Shown: in pieces, positions 14,644 to 21,407 of the stretch
Layout: each line of letters opens with the position of its first letter
How positions within the stretch are numbered: position 1 is the first letter of the stretch
Source: CAYPHJ01 sp964410485
GTDB taxonomy: Bacteria > Desulfobacterota > Binatia > UBA9968
Direction: 5' to 3'
Length of the DNA: 29,337 bases
Assembly: GCA_964410485.1 (NCBI GenBank)
Contig: CAYPHJ010000056.1
Span: 1 to 29,337 of the forward strand
Notes under the pieces: model-generated
Told to the model about the DNA's origin: nothing
The model's database searches: none
Seen by the model: the letters and a program-made list of their open reading frames with translations, nothing else
Translations under genes and position numbers: made by a program

Positions 14644-14873
14644 ATGACAATTACGGCGCGAGTCCGAGACGGCCGACTCGTGGTTGACGAGCCAACCGAT
14701 CTGCCGGATGGAACCGAAGTCCAACTCTTACTGCTTGACCCTGGCGACTGGCTCGATGAACGCAACCGAGCGGCCCTCCACGAGGCATTGCGTGAGTCTG
14801 GCCTCGACTCGACCTCGCGGCAGGTCGCCTCGTGGACGCTGAGGAGGTCCTAAAGGAGATCAGGTCGCGTTGA
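14644..14873 (+). pseudogene. type II antitoxin gene with a 1-base frameshift near its 3' end
   Basis: From ATG 14644 the protein begins MTITARVRDGRLVVDEP and continues TDLPDGTEVQLLLLDPGDWL, the pattern of small antitoxins paired with ParE/RelE toxins. The frame as it stands ends in a Trp/Arg-rich tail at 14853. The phase entered by adding one base encodes GRLVDAEEVLKEIRSR from about 14823 and stops at TGA 14871-14873, overlapping the start of the next gene as TTGA. That is the expected antitoxin C-terminus and the usual overlap, so a single base appears lost between about 14795 and 14817. It is either genuine decay or an assembly error. Confidence 0.7.
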
Positions 14874-15580
14874 CGCCGCGTCGGGTCCGCTTCACCGCAA
14901 CAGCGCAAGGACATGTCCGGCGTGAACGGGCTTGGTGGTTTGAGAACAGGAACAATGTGGAGGTGTTTGCCACCGAGTTGGAGGCCGCCCTCCGGATCCT
15001 CGCGCGGCTCCCTGCTGCGGGCACACCAACTTCTCCCATCCACCCAATAGGCATACAGGTCTCTGACAAATCGTATTACACGCAACCCGAGGGTAAAAAC
15101 GATGAAGCCGGCAGGTACGCCCGTGCTGCAGTGATTTTTAGTGTGGCGGCCATCGAGGCTGTATCCAATGACGCCCTGGTGGCAATCTGCGATCTTCTCT
15201 GTGACTCCTGGCCTTCCGAACACATTGGAGCGCCACCGTGGGTCCACTTTCGTCGGCTGAGCCCAGCGCATCTAAGGCGCCTACTTAAGCGTGGTCGTCT
15301 TGAAATCAAGTTGGATTACCTTTTCCGGCGCGTGGCCTCGCTCGGGTCGAGATGGCTGCCGAACGACGACTTTGAGCGGAATCTGCGACAAATAGTTCAG
15401 CTGAGGAATCGGATTGTTCACATGAAATCTCTTGGACAGCCGAAGACAATCGCCTCGATCCTCAATCCGAAGCAGATCAGCTACATTGCAAAGCTCGGTG
15501 TGAAGACTGCGAAGGAATACGCGAGCTTGCTTGAAGAGGCGTTCAGCGAAATGAAGTTGCCTATTCAGACGATCCAATAG
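14870..15580 (+). CDS. chimeric toxin: ParE-like head joined to a HEPN-type domain
   Basis: Residues 1-60 (VRFTATAQGHVRRERAWW, then ELEAALRILARLPAAGTP) match the first two thirds of a ParE/RelE-superfamily toxin and sit directly after its antitoxin, starting at TTG 14870. The ParE core strands that should follow are absent. From about residue 62 the sequence is different: an alpha-helical domain with YARAAVIFSVAAIEAVSNDAL and then LRNRIVHMK, where R179-N180-x3-H184 is the canonical RNxxxH motif of HEPN ribonucleases. No good internal start codon exists between residues 62 and 85, so the join is probably a deletion that removed the 3' end of one gene and the 5' end of another while keeping frame. 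Whether it is active is unknown. Confidence 0.65.
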   Translation: MTPRRVRFTATAQGHVRRERAWWFENRNNVEVFATELEAALRILARLPAAGTPTSPIHPIGIQVSDKSYYTQPEGKNDEAGRYARAAVIFSVAAIEAVSNDALVAICDLLCDSWPSEHIGAPPWVHFRRLSPAHLRRLLKRGRLEIKLDYLFRRVASLGSRWLPNDDFERNLRQIVQLRNRIVHMKSLGQPKTIASILNPKQISYIAKLGVKTAKEYASLLEEAFSEMKLPIQTIQ

Positions 15581-15761
15581 ATCAAACACTGCGTTGGTAG
15601 AATGCATTATTTTTATGTCCAATTACCCATTTAGCGACGAGTAAAATTCATGCGCGTCGAGAACTTTATCTCTATTCAATCTACTGCCCTTTGGCGCGTG
15701 GTATTCGAATGTCTCGCTAGGGCACTACCGATTTATAGACCTGGAGGCTGGCATCGATCAC

Positions 15762-16139
15762 TCAACCGCGGTTAATAACAAAAACAGCGACGTCGGAAAT
15801 GCTTCCCTGCTCCCGGCTTGCCCAGGCCTCATCGAATGTGACTCCGCTTATTCCTGTGAGGATGTCGATACGATTAGGCTCCCGCCCAAGTTGAATGACA
15901 TGATCCACTTGAAGGAAATCGTCTCGTCTGATGCCGGCCTGGCCAAAGCCGAAGGCTTCAATGACTTCCATCAATTGGTCTGCGTTATTTTGTTCCCGGG
16001 CGACAAAGATATCGAGGTCGCCGGTGTAACGCGGTCGGCCGTGAAACGCCACGGCCCAGGCGCCGACGATCACGTACTTAACACTCTTCGTGTTCAGCAA
16101 GTGGATGAATTCGCGCAGATCGCTCGATAACGGCCGCAT
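15762..16139 (-). CDS. nucleotidyltransferase-fold protein, C-terminus probably shortened
   Basis: Minimal nucleotidyltransferase of the type found in MNT-like antitoxins and AbiEii relatives. The motif is VGAWAVAFHGRP followed by TGDLDIFV, with Asp41 and Asp43 as metal ligands. The region DFLQVDHVIQLGREPNRIDILTGISG is typical of this family. Relatives I recall continue past the point where this one stops (VFVINRG) with a helix of the form LIRNKRATGRPKDLADLE. That segment is missing in all frames downstream, so a truncation is likely. It overlaps its upstream partner by 62 bases and converges on the HEPN chimera 180 bases away. Confidence 0.75.
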   Translation of the reverse strand: MRPLSSDLREFIHLLNTKSVKYVIVGAWAVAFHGRPRYTGDLDIFVAREQNNADQLMEVIEAFGFGQAGIRRDDFLQVDHVIQLGREPNRIDILTGISGVTFDEAWASREQGSISDVAVFVINRG

Positions 16140-16269
16140 CAGGATTCTCGGGCATGATCAACTCAAGGAGGATTTGTAGTTTTTCGTTCCCGCAGAGGCT
16201 GCGGTAATACTCATAGTCGGCATTGTCTGCTTCATCGAAAGAAGCGAATTTTCGGACGACGGTTTCCAT
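16078..16269 (-). CDS. small conserved partner of the nucleotidyltransferase
   Basis: A 63-residue hypothetical protein (METVVRKFASFDEADNADYE, then a helical LLELIMPENP stretch). Similar short proteins, beginning with K-F-x-S-F-x-E-A-D and ending near MPENPDAAVIERSARI, occur directly before nucleotidyltransferase genes of this type; this is recalled, not searched. ATG 16269 has AGGGGA upstream and is preferred over an ATG at 16299. The last 62 bases also encode the start of the nucleotidyltransferase in another frame, an overlap that implies coupled translation. Function unknown. Confidence 0.65.
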   Translation of the reverse strand: METVVRKFASFDEADNADYEYYRSLCGNEKLQILLELIMPENPDAAVIERSARIHPLAEHEEC

Positions 16270-16342
16270 CAATCTATCCCCTGAACAGCAGTGAGACACA
16301 TTGAGAATAACACATTCACCCGACAGTCTACAGCCTCACTAC

Positions 16343-16366
16343 GGTTATCTTATGCTGCTGATAACC
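16343..16366. other. perfect 7-base inverted repeat followed by an A-run
   Basis: GGTTATC (16343-16349) and GATAACC (16360-16366) flank a 10-base loop and are followed by eight A on the plus strand. On the minus strand the T-run comes before the stem, so it is not an intrinsic terminator in either direction. It lies between the end of xerD and the start of the small partner gene and could be an operator for the latter. Confidence 0.35.
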
Positions 16367-16423
16367 AAAAAAAAGTGACGTTCCTGACGTGAACCGTGGT
16401 CTCTTTTGCTTTTTGCGGCTACC

Positions 16424-16458
16424 ATCTTCGATCTTCTATCCTCGATCGTCGGTCTTTC
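16424..16458. repeat. heptamer array (ATCNTCG) running into the 3' end of xerD
   Basis: Five 7-base units follow each other: ATCTTCG, ATCTTCT, ATCCTCG and two more. The xerD stop codon (16436-16438) and its last six codons lie inside the array. Confidence 0.7.
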
Positions 16459-17365
16459 TCCCTCCCCGCTCCCGCGGGTGAAAGCGGCGATGGACTTCCT
16501 TGAGGCGCGCGCCGTTCACGTGCGTGTAGATTTGAGTTGTCGAGATGTCGGCGTGCCCCAGCATCGATTGAACGGAGCGCAGATCGGCACCGCCCTCGAG
16601 CAGGTGAGTGGCAAAGGAGTGCCGTAAGGTATGAGGCGTGACTTTTTTATCAATGCCGGCGGCAAGCGCGTATCCTTGAATATTCTTCCAAAACGCCTGC
16701 CGGGTGAGCGGCAGCCCCCTGGAGGTCAGGAAGAGAAAGGCGCTAGAGCGCCCCTTCAGCAATCGAGGTCTTATTTGTGTCATGTACAGAACCAACTTGT
16801 CTCGTGCCCACCGGCCGAACGGAACTGCTCGGACCTTGGCGCCCTTGCCCTTAACTGTAAGATAATTTCCCTGCAAATCGATCTGCTGCGACTTCAGAGA
16901 CACTAATTCCGATACTCTCAGGCCCGTGGCGTACAATAGCTCCAACATCGCCTGGTCGCGGATCCCGACTGGCTTTGTCCCAGCTGGCTGGGCAAGCAAT
17001 AATTGAATGTCGTTGGCAGACAAAGTGTGCGGCAGTTTTCTTGAACCCGCTCGCAACCGCAGAGAAGGAACGGGACTCTCAGCGATGATCCCTTCCATGT
17101 TCAAGAAATGACAGAAGCGCCGAAGCGTGACGAAATGCCGCGCCACGGACGGCTCGCTCAAACCGCTACGGCGGAGTCGTGATAGATACGTGCGGATGTG
17201 GAGAGGCTCTACTTCCGTCCAGAGCGATATGTTCTGTGCAATCAAGAATTCCGCAAAATGGGACAGATCACGGCTATAGGCTTCGACCGTATTTCTGGCC
17301 AGTCCTTTCTCGACGGTAACCATCGAGAGAAAAGAATCAATGGAGGGACTCAGGGATTCCGTCAT
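16436..17365 (-). CDS. xerD: tyrosine recombinase XerC/XerD
   Basis: Site-specific recombinase that resolves chromosome dimers at dif with FtsK. The N-terminal SAM-like domain (IDSFLSMVTVEKGLARNTVEAY) precedes the catalytic domain. Catalytic residues are visible in ATGLRVSELVSL (Arg), TPHTLRHSFATHLLEGG (His-x-x-Arg), MLGHADISTTQIYTHV (His and nucleophile Tyr). The frame opens at 17422 but MTESLSPSIDSFL at 17365 is the family-like start, giving 309 residues. That start lies inside the 3' end of glnD, so the two are coupled. The last residues, KTDDRG, are encoded by a repeat array and differ from the family tail. XerC and XerD cannot be told apart with confidence here. Confidence 0.92.
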   Translation of the reverse strand: MTESLSPSIDSFLSMVTVEKGLARNTVEAYSRDLSHFAEFLIAQNISLWTEVEPLHIRTYLSRLRRSGLSEPSVARHFVTLRRFCHFLNMEGIIAESPVPSLRLRAGSRKLPHTLSANDIQLLLAQPAGTKPVGIRDQAMLELLYATGLRVSELVSLKSQQIDLQGNYLTVKGKGAKVRAVPFGRWARDKLVLYMTQIRPRLLKGRSSAFLFLTSRGLPLTRQAFWKNIQGYALAAGIDKKVTPHTLRHSFATHLLEGGADLRSVQSMLGHADISTTQIYTHVNGARLKEVHRRFHPRERGGRKTDDRG

Positions 17366-20045
17366 TCTGACCCGCGAGCCTTCCGTAAAGAGACAGACGA
17401 ATGTGTTCCAGCCGGTTATCATCCTGTACTTTTGTTCCGGTTGCGTCGGTTACATAAAAGACATCCGCCACCTGATCAACGTTGGTCGAAATCTTCGCTA
17501 CGTGAATGGATAGGCCCAGTTGATGCAAACCATAGGTAATCGTAAAAAGAACGCCGATGCGGTCTTCGGTATAGACCTCTACGATCGTGAAGTTGTCGGA
17601 AGCGAGGTTGTCGATCTGGACGACAGTCGCCACCTTCGGCGCGTGCTTTCGCAAGAGCGAGGAACGCTGGGAACTTTCTACCAGTCGCGCCACATCGGTC
17701 TTGCCCTCGAGAACGCTCTCCAGGGTCGAGCGGAATTTCGTCCACTTCGGCTCGGCCGTGACTATTTCCGGCCGTCCCCGGTGCGAGACGCGAAAGACGT
17801 CCAGAATGCGGCCGTCGCTCGCGGTAAAGATGCGCGCGTTTAGAATATCCAACTGCAGTGCCGCCATGACTCCGGTGATGGAAGCGAAAAGACCGGGGCG
17901 GTCGTATGTGCATACGACGACGGAAGTGCAATCCTTTTCAGGAAAATGTTGCACCAGAATGGCCGGCTCGGCGCCTTTGAACTGCTCCATCAGCTCGAAA
18001 TGAACCGGGATATCGGACTCAGGAGTGGATAGAAAATAGCGCGCCGGCATGGTTTCCATAAAGTGATGGACTCTTTCGCCCGGCTGGTCTTTTACCAGCT
18101 GCCGTCGAACCCGCGCCTGCACCCTTCTGACATTGGCCAACATATCTTCTCTGCGGATCGGACCCTTTTCCGCTTCTTCCAGAAGGTTGAGGGTCTTGAC
18201 GTACAACTCGCCGAGTAAAGACGCCTTCCACGGATTCCAAACGTCAGGACCCACCGCTTTCACATCGGCAAACGTCAAGAGGTAAAGCATCTTGAGGTTA
18301 ACAATGCTTCCCATGGTTGCTGCGAAATCGAAGATTGTCTTGTCGTCCTCCAGGTCGCGGCGAAAGGCCGTATGGGTCATCAGTAGATGGTGACGGACAA
18401 GAAATTCAACGAGCACTCCATCGTCGGCGTTGAGACGCATGCGTCGGCCGATCTGTCGCACCATGCCGGCGCCAATTTCAGAATGGCCGCCGCCAAACCC
18501 TTTGCCGATATCGTGAAAAATCATTCCGAGATACAAAAGCTCGATCTTCTCGGTTTCGCGCGCCAGTTGAGTCAGGAGCGGCAGCGCATCCTTGTATGCG
18601 CCCGCCTTGAGGGCCTCGATTTCCTTCACCAGCCGCAATGAGTGTTGATCGACCGTGTAAATGTGGTAGGCGTCGTGGAGCACCATACAAAGTAACCTGC
18701 CGAATTCCGGAATAAAGGCGCCAAGAACGCCGCAACGATGCATCTCGGCCAGAGTCTCGTAAACGCGCTCTTTCCATTTGAGAATCTCGAAAAACGGGAG
18801 ATTGGCCGCCGCGGAACGACGGAACTTCTCATCGATCAGATGCAGGTGAGCACGCACGAGCTCGCGGGTTTCGTGGGCCAGCTCGCAGCGATTTCTCTGG
18901 AGGTCAACGAATAGATCCATCAGGTAGTCCGGCGCGGCCGTGAGAGTTTCCGGCTTCGTAATCGCCAGCTGCCCTCTGACGATCCGAACCCCATCGCAAA
19001 GCGTTTTGGCGAACGGATAACGAGCACCCAACAGCGGCCATGAAGAATCGGTAAGGCGGTGAATGATCGACGAGGTGATGCGACTGACCTGTGTGGCGTG
19101 CAGGTAATAAGTCCGCATAAAAACCTCAACGGCCTTTAGCGTGCCTTCCCCTTGAAAGCCCAGAGCGTGACTCACCTTTTCTTGTTCTTCGAACGTGAGC
19201 TGGTCTTGGTGTTTGCCCGAAGAGAAGTGAAGCTCGTTTCGCACCCGCAGAAGAAAATTTTGTGATTCCTTTAACCCTGTGAGGTCGGCATCCGTAATCA
19301 TTCCATTGAGCACCAGCTCGTGCAGATCTCGGGTTTTCAACTTGACCTGCGCAATCCAACGGGCCGTGTGAATATCGCGTAGGCCCCCCTCCCCCTCTTT
19401 CACGTCCGGCTCGAGAAGATAAACCGAACCCCCATACTGATCGTGACGCGCCCGGCTCTCGGCGAGCTTCTCCCTCAAGAATCGCCCGGCTCGTCGATGA
19501 ACCAGCCGGCTCGTTGTCGCCTGCTCGAACTCTTCGTACAACGCGCAGTCGCCACAAAGATAGCGCGCGTCCAGCAGTGCCGTCTTGACCTTCATGTCAA
19601 CAGCCGCGAGATTGATGGATTCGCCGACCGTGCGTGCTGCATGCCCCACCTGGAGCCCCGCGTCCCACAGCGTGTACAAGAGTTTTTCAGTGACCGTTTC
19701 CACATAGGGCGAAATCTTCCAGGAATAGAGAAACAGGAGATCAATATCCGAATAGGGATTCAACTCGCTGCGGCCATAGCCGCCCTGAGCAACGACAGTA
19801 CAGCGCGCGTTGGTAGCCGGGTAGCGCTGCAGAAAGTCCTCGCTTGCCACCGTGTACAGATGGCGAATGAGATGGTCGACCATTGTGGAATAGGCGAGAA
19901 CGATCTCCGTGCCGCTCATCCCGGCGCGGTGTTTTTCGAATAAAATGTCGCGTCCTTTTTGCACGTACCGGCGCGTCATCTGCCTGAGATCGGAGTCGGT
20001 TCCGGCATCGTCCAGGAGCGAGCGTGAAAGTGCAATGACATCCAA
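17337..20045 (-). CDS. glnD: [protein-PII] uridylyltransferase/uridylyl-removing enzyme
   Basis: Nitrogen sensor that adds UMP to PII proteins when glutamine is low and removes it when glutamine is high. Domains in order: nucleotidyltransferase with GGYGR and ELNPYSDIDLL (Asp100 and Asp102), a linker, an HD hydrolase domain with LGMIFHDIGKGFGGGHSEIG near residue 510, and two C-terminal ACT domains (around residues 700-770 and 810-890, the second with EDRIGVLFTITYGL). At 902 residues it is full length. The start is TTG 20045 with GAGGT 7 bases upstream, 13 bases after the amidase stop. No PII gene (glnB) is present in the window. Confidence 0.95.
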   Translation of the reverse strand: MDVIALSRSLLDDAGTDSDLRQMTRRYVQKGRDILFEKHRAGMSGTEIVLAYSTMVDHLIRHLYTVASEDFLQRYPATNARCTVVAQGGYGRSELNPYSDIDLLFLYSWKISPYVETVTEKLLYTLWDAGLQVGHAARTVGESINLAAVDMKVKTALLDARYLCGDCALYEEFEQATTSRLVHRRAGRFLREKLAESRARHDQYGGSVYLLEPDVKEGEGGLRDIHTARWIAQVKLKTRDLHELVLNGMITDADLTGLKESQNFLLRVRNELHFSSGKHQDQLTFEEQEKVSHALGFQGEGTLKAVEVFMRTYYLHATQVSRITSSIIHRLTDSSWPLLGARYPFAKTLCDGVRIVRGQLAITKPETLTAAPDYLMDLFVDLQRNRCELAHETRELVRAHLHLIDEKFRRSAAANLPFFEILKWKERVYETLAEMHRCGVLGAFIPEFGRLLCMVLHDAYHIYTVDQHSLRLVKEIEALKAGAYKDALPLLTQLARETEKIELLYLGMIFHDIGKGFGGGHSEIGAGMVRQIGRRMRLNADDGVLVEFLVRHHLLMTHTAFRRDLEDDKTIFDFAATMGSIVNLKMLYLLTFADVKAVGPDVWNPWKASLLGELYVKTLNLLEEAEKGPIRREDMLANVRRVQARVRRQLVKDQPGERVHHFMETMPARYFLSTPESDIPVHFELMEQFKGAEPAILVQHFPEKDCTSVVVCTYDRPGLFASITGVMAALQLDILNARIFTASDGRILDVFRVSHRGRPEIVTAEPKWTKFRSTLESVLEGKTDVARLVESSQRSSLLRKHAPKVATVVQIDNLASDNFTIVEVYTEDRIGVLFTITYGLHQLGLSIHVAKISTNVDQVADVFYVTDATGTKVQDDNRLEHIRLSLYGRLAGQNDGIPESLH

Positions 20046-20058
20046 AGCGGATACCTCG

Positions 20059-21381
20059 CTAAAATGTTTTCAGCGCAACAGTGCTTTGGGAGTACTTCTG
20101 AATGCCGTCGAACAGGGCGTTCACAACTGCTTCTTGATATTTCGTCTGCCTCATAGCTCTTGCCTCGATCCGGTTGGTGATAAAAAACAGCTCCACCAGT
20201 ACGCTAGGCATCCGGGCTCCCACGAGCACGTAAAACAAAGCTTTTTTCACGCCCAAATCTCTTACGTCAGTTATCTTGTGTGACATACCGTCGACCAGCG
20301 AGCCGTGCAACCGGTGCGCCAGCGTAATAGAATCTTCCAGCTTCATGTTCTGCGTTAAATCGCTCAGAATAAACTGCAGATCGGAGATTTGTTGGCGGGA
20401 CATTCCGTTTTCCCGCGCGGCCAGCCGAATCGCCGCCTCATCGTTTGTGTTGTCGAGGTAATAGGTTTCGAGGCCTCTCGACGCGGGATTTGGGCTGGCG
20501 TTCATGTGCAGCGAGATAAAGATATCCGCTTCCTCGGCATTGGCAATAGCCGTCCTGTCCTCCAAGCTCACATAGCTATCATCGTTGCGAGTCAGCACAA
20601 CCTCGATCCCCATTTCCTTTTTCAGCTTCGCCGCAAGCTGCTGCGCGACGCTCAAAACGATGTCTTTCTCTGCAAGTCCACCGGGTCCCATGGCTCCCGG
20701 ATCCTTGCCCCCGTGGCCAGGGTCAAGGACAACCTTGCGAATGCCGGCGGGTGCAACTTTATTTTGCTTGCTCGTGGTTTGCCCGCTTCGATCTTGCCCT
20801 GAAGCAGCGACGGGGTCCGGTTGGCTATGGTTTTGCCCCTGAATGTCGATGACCAGCCGGTAAGGGTCAGAAAGCAAGAAGGTGTTGTAATCGGCAACGC
20901 TCGCCATATCCAGAACAACTCGAACGACACCGGGACTGAACTGACCCGCGCGCACCTGCTTTAGCAATCCGTCCTCCACGGGAAGAGGCTCCTTTGAAGA
21001 GAGGGCAAGCTGGGCGCCATGAACGTCGATATAGACCCGCGGCGGCAATCCCTGCGTTGCGTCATCCTTCAGTCGATTGGTTTCGTAACGGACTCGATGC
21101 GACAGGTTCATTGTGACTCTGGTGTAGTTTTTCGAGGAAACAAAACGAATTCCGGTGATCCGCGCAGGCTCGGCATTTGCCGGCAATGCGGGTCGTTCGA
21201 CCGCTTTTGCAGGCGCAGGGCCTTTCCTGGAAGATGACGGGCGCGGCGCTTGCGCCTCATTTTTTTGCATCTGAACCGCGGGCGAACGCTGCTTGGTCTG
21301 CTGGCTCGGGGCGGCTTGATGATACAAGAGGGCGCCAAGCGTCATCAGAAAAAACAGACCAAGCTTATGGCTTCTTCTCAT
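20059..21381 (-). CDS. amiC: N-acetylmuramoyl-L-alanine amidase with AMIN domain
   Basis: Periplasmic zinc amidase that cuts the stem peptide from murein for daughter-cell separation. Residues 1-25 form a signal peptide (MRRSHKLGLFFLMTLGALLY, then cleavage near AAP). A Pro/Ala/Gln-rich linker precedes an AMIN domain (about 72-182) that targets the septum. The Amidase_3 domain (about 215-435) holds VVLDPGHGGKDPGA with zinc ligand His223, Glu238 in GGLAEKD, His292 in SLHMNASP, and the catalytic Glu near residue 404 in VLVELFFITN. GAGGTCCCT before ATG 21381 gives a clear ribosome site. It is 26 bases from mutS and 13 from glnD, so it lies mid-operon. Confidence 0.93.
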   Translation of the reverse strand: MRRSHKLGLFFLMTLGALLYHQAAPSQQTKQRSPAVQMQKNEAQAPRPSSSRKGPAPAKAVERPALPANAEPARITGIRFVSSKNYTRVTMNLSHRVRYETNRLKDDATQGLPPRVYIDVHGAQLALSSKEPLPVEDGLLKQVRAGQFSPGVVRVVLDMASVADYNTFLLSDPYRLVIDIQGQNHSQPDPVAASGQDRSGQTTSKQNKVAPAGIRKVVLDPGHGGKDPGAMGPGGLAEKDIVLSVAQQLAAKLKKEMGIEVVLTRNDDSYVSLEDRTAIANAEEADIFISLHMNASPNPASRGLETYYLDNTNDEAAIRLAARENGMSRQQISDLQFILSDLTQNMKLEDSITLAHRLHGSLVDGMSHKITDVRDLGVKKALFYVLVGARMPSVLVELFFITNRIEARAMRQTKYQEAVVNALFDGIQKYSQSTVALKTF

Positions 21382-21407
21382 AGGGACCTCGCGGGTGCCG
21401 AACTCTA

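Noticed and set aside
14386..14853. A single 155-residue protein ending in the antitoxin
   Set aside because: Its first 85 residues read through ornithine cyclodeaminase remnants out of frame; the real gene begins at ATG 14644.
16343..16366. Intrinsic terminator for xerD
   Set aside because: The stem is perfect, but in the direction of xerD transcription the T-run precedes the stem, so it cannot act as a classical terminator.
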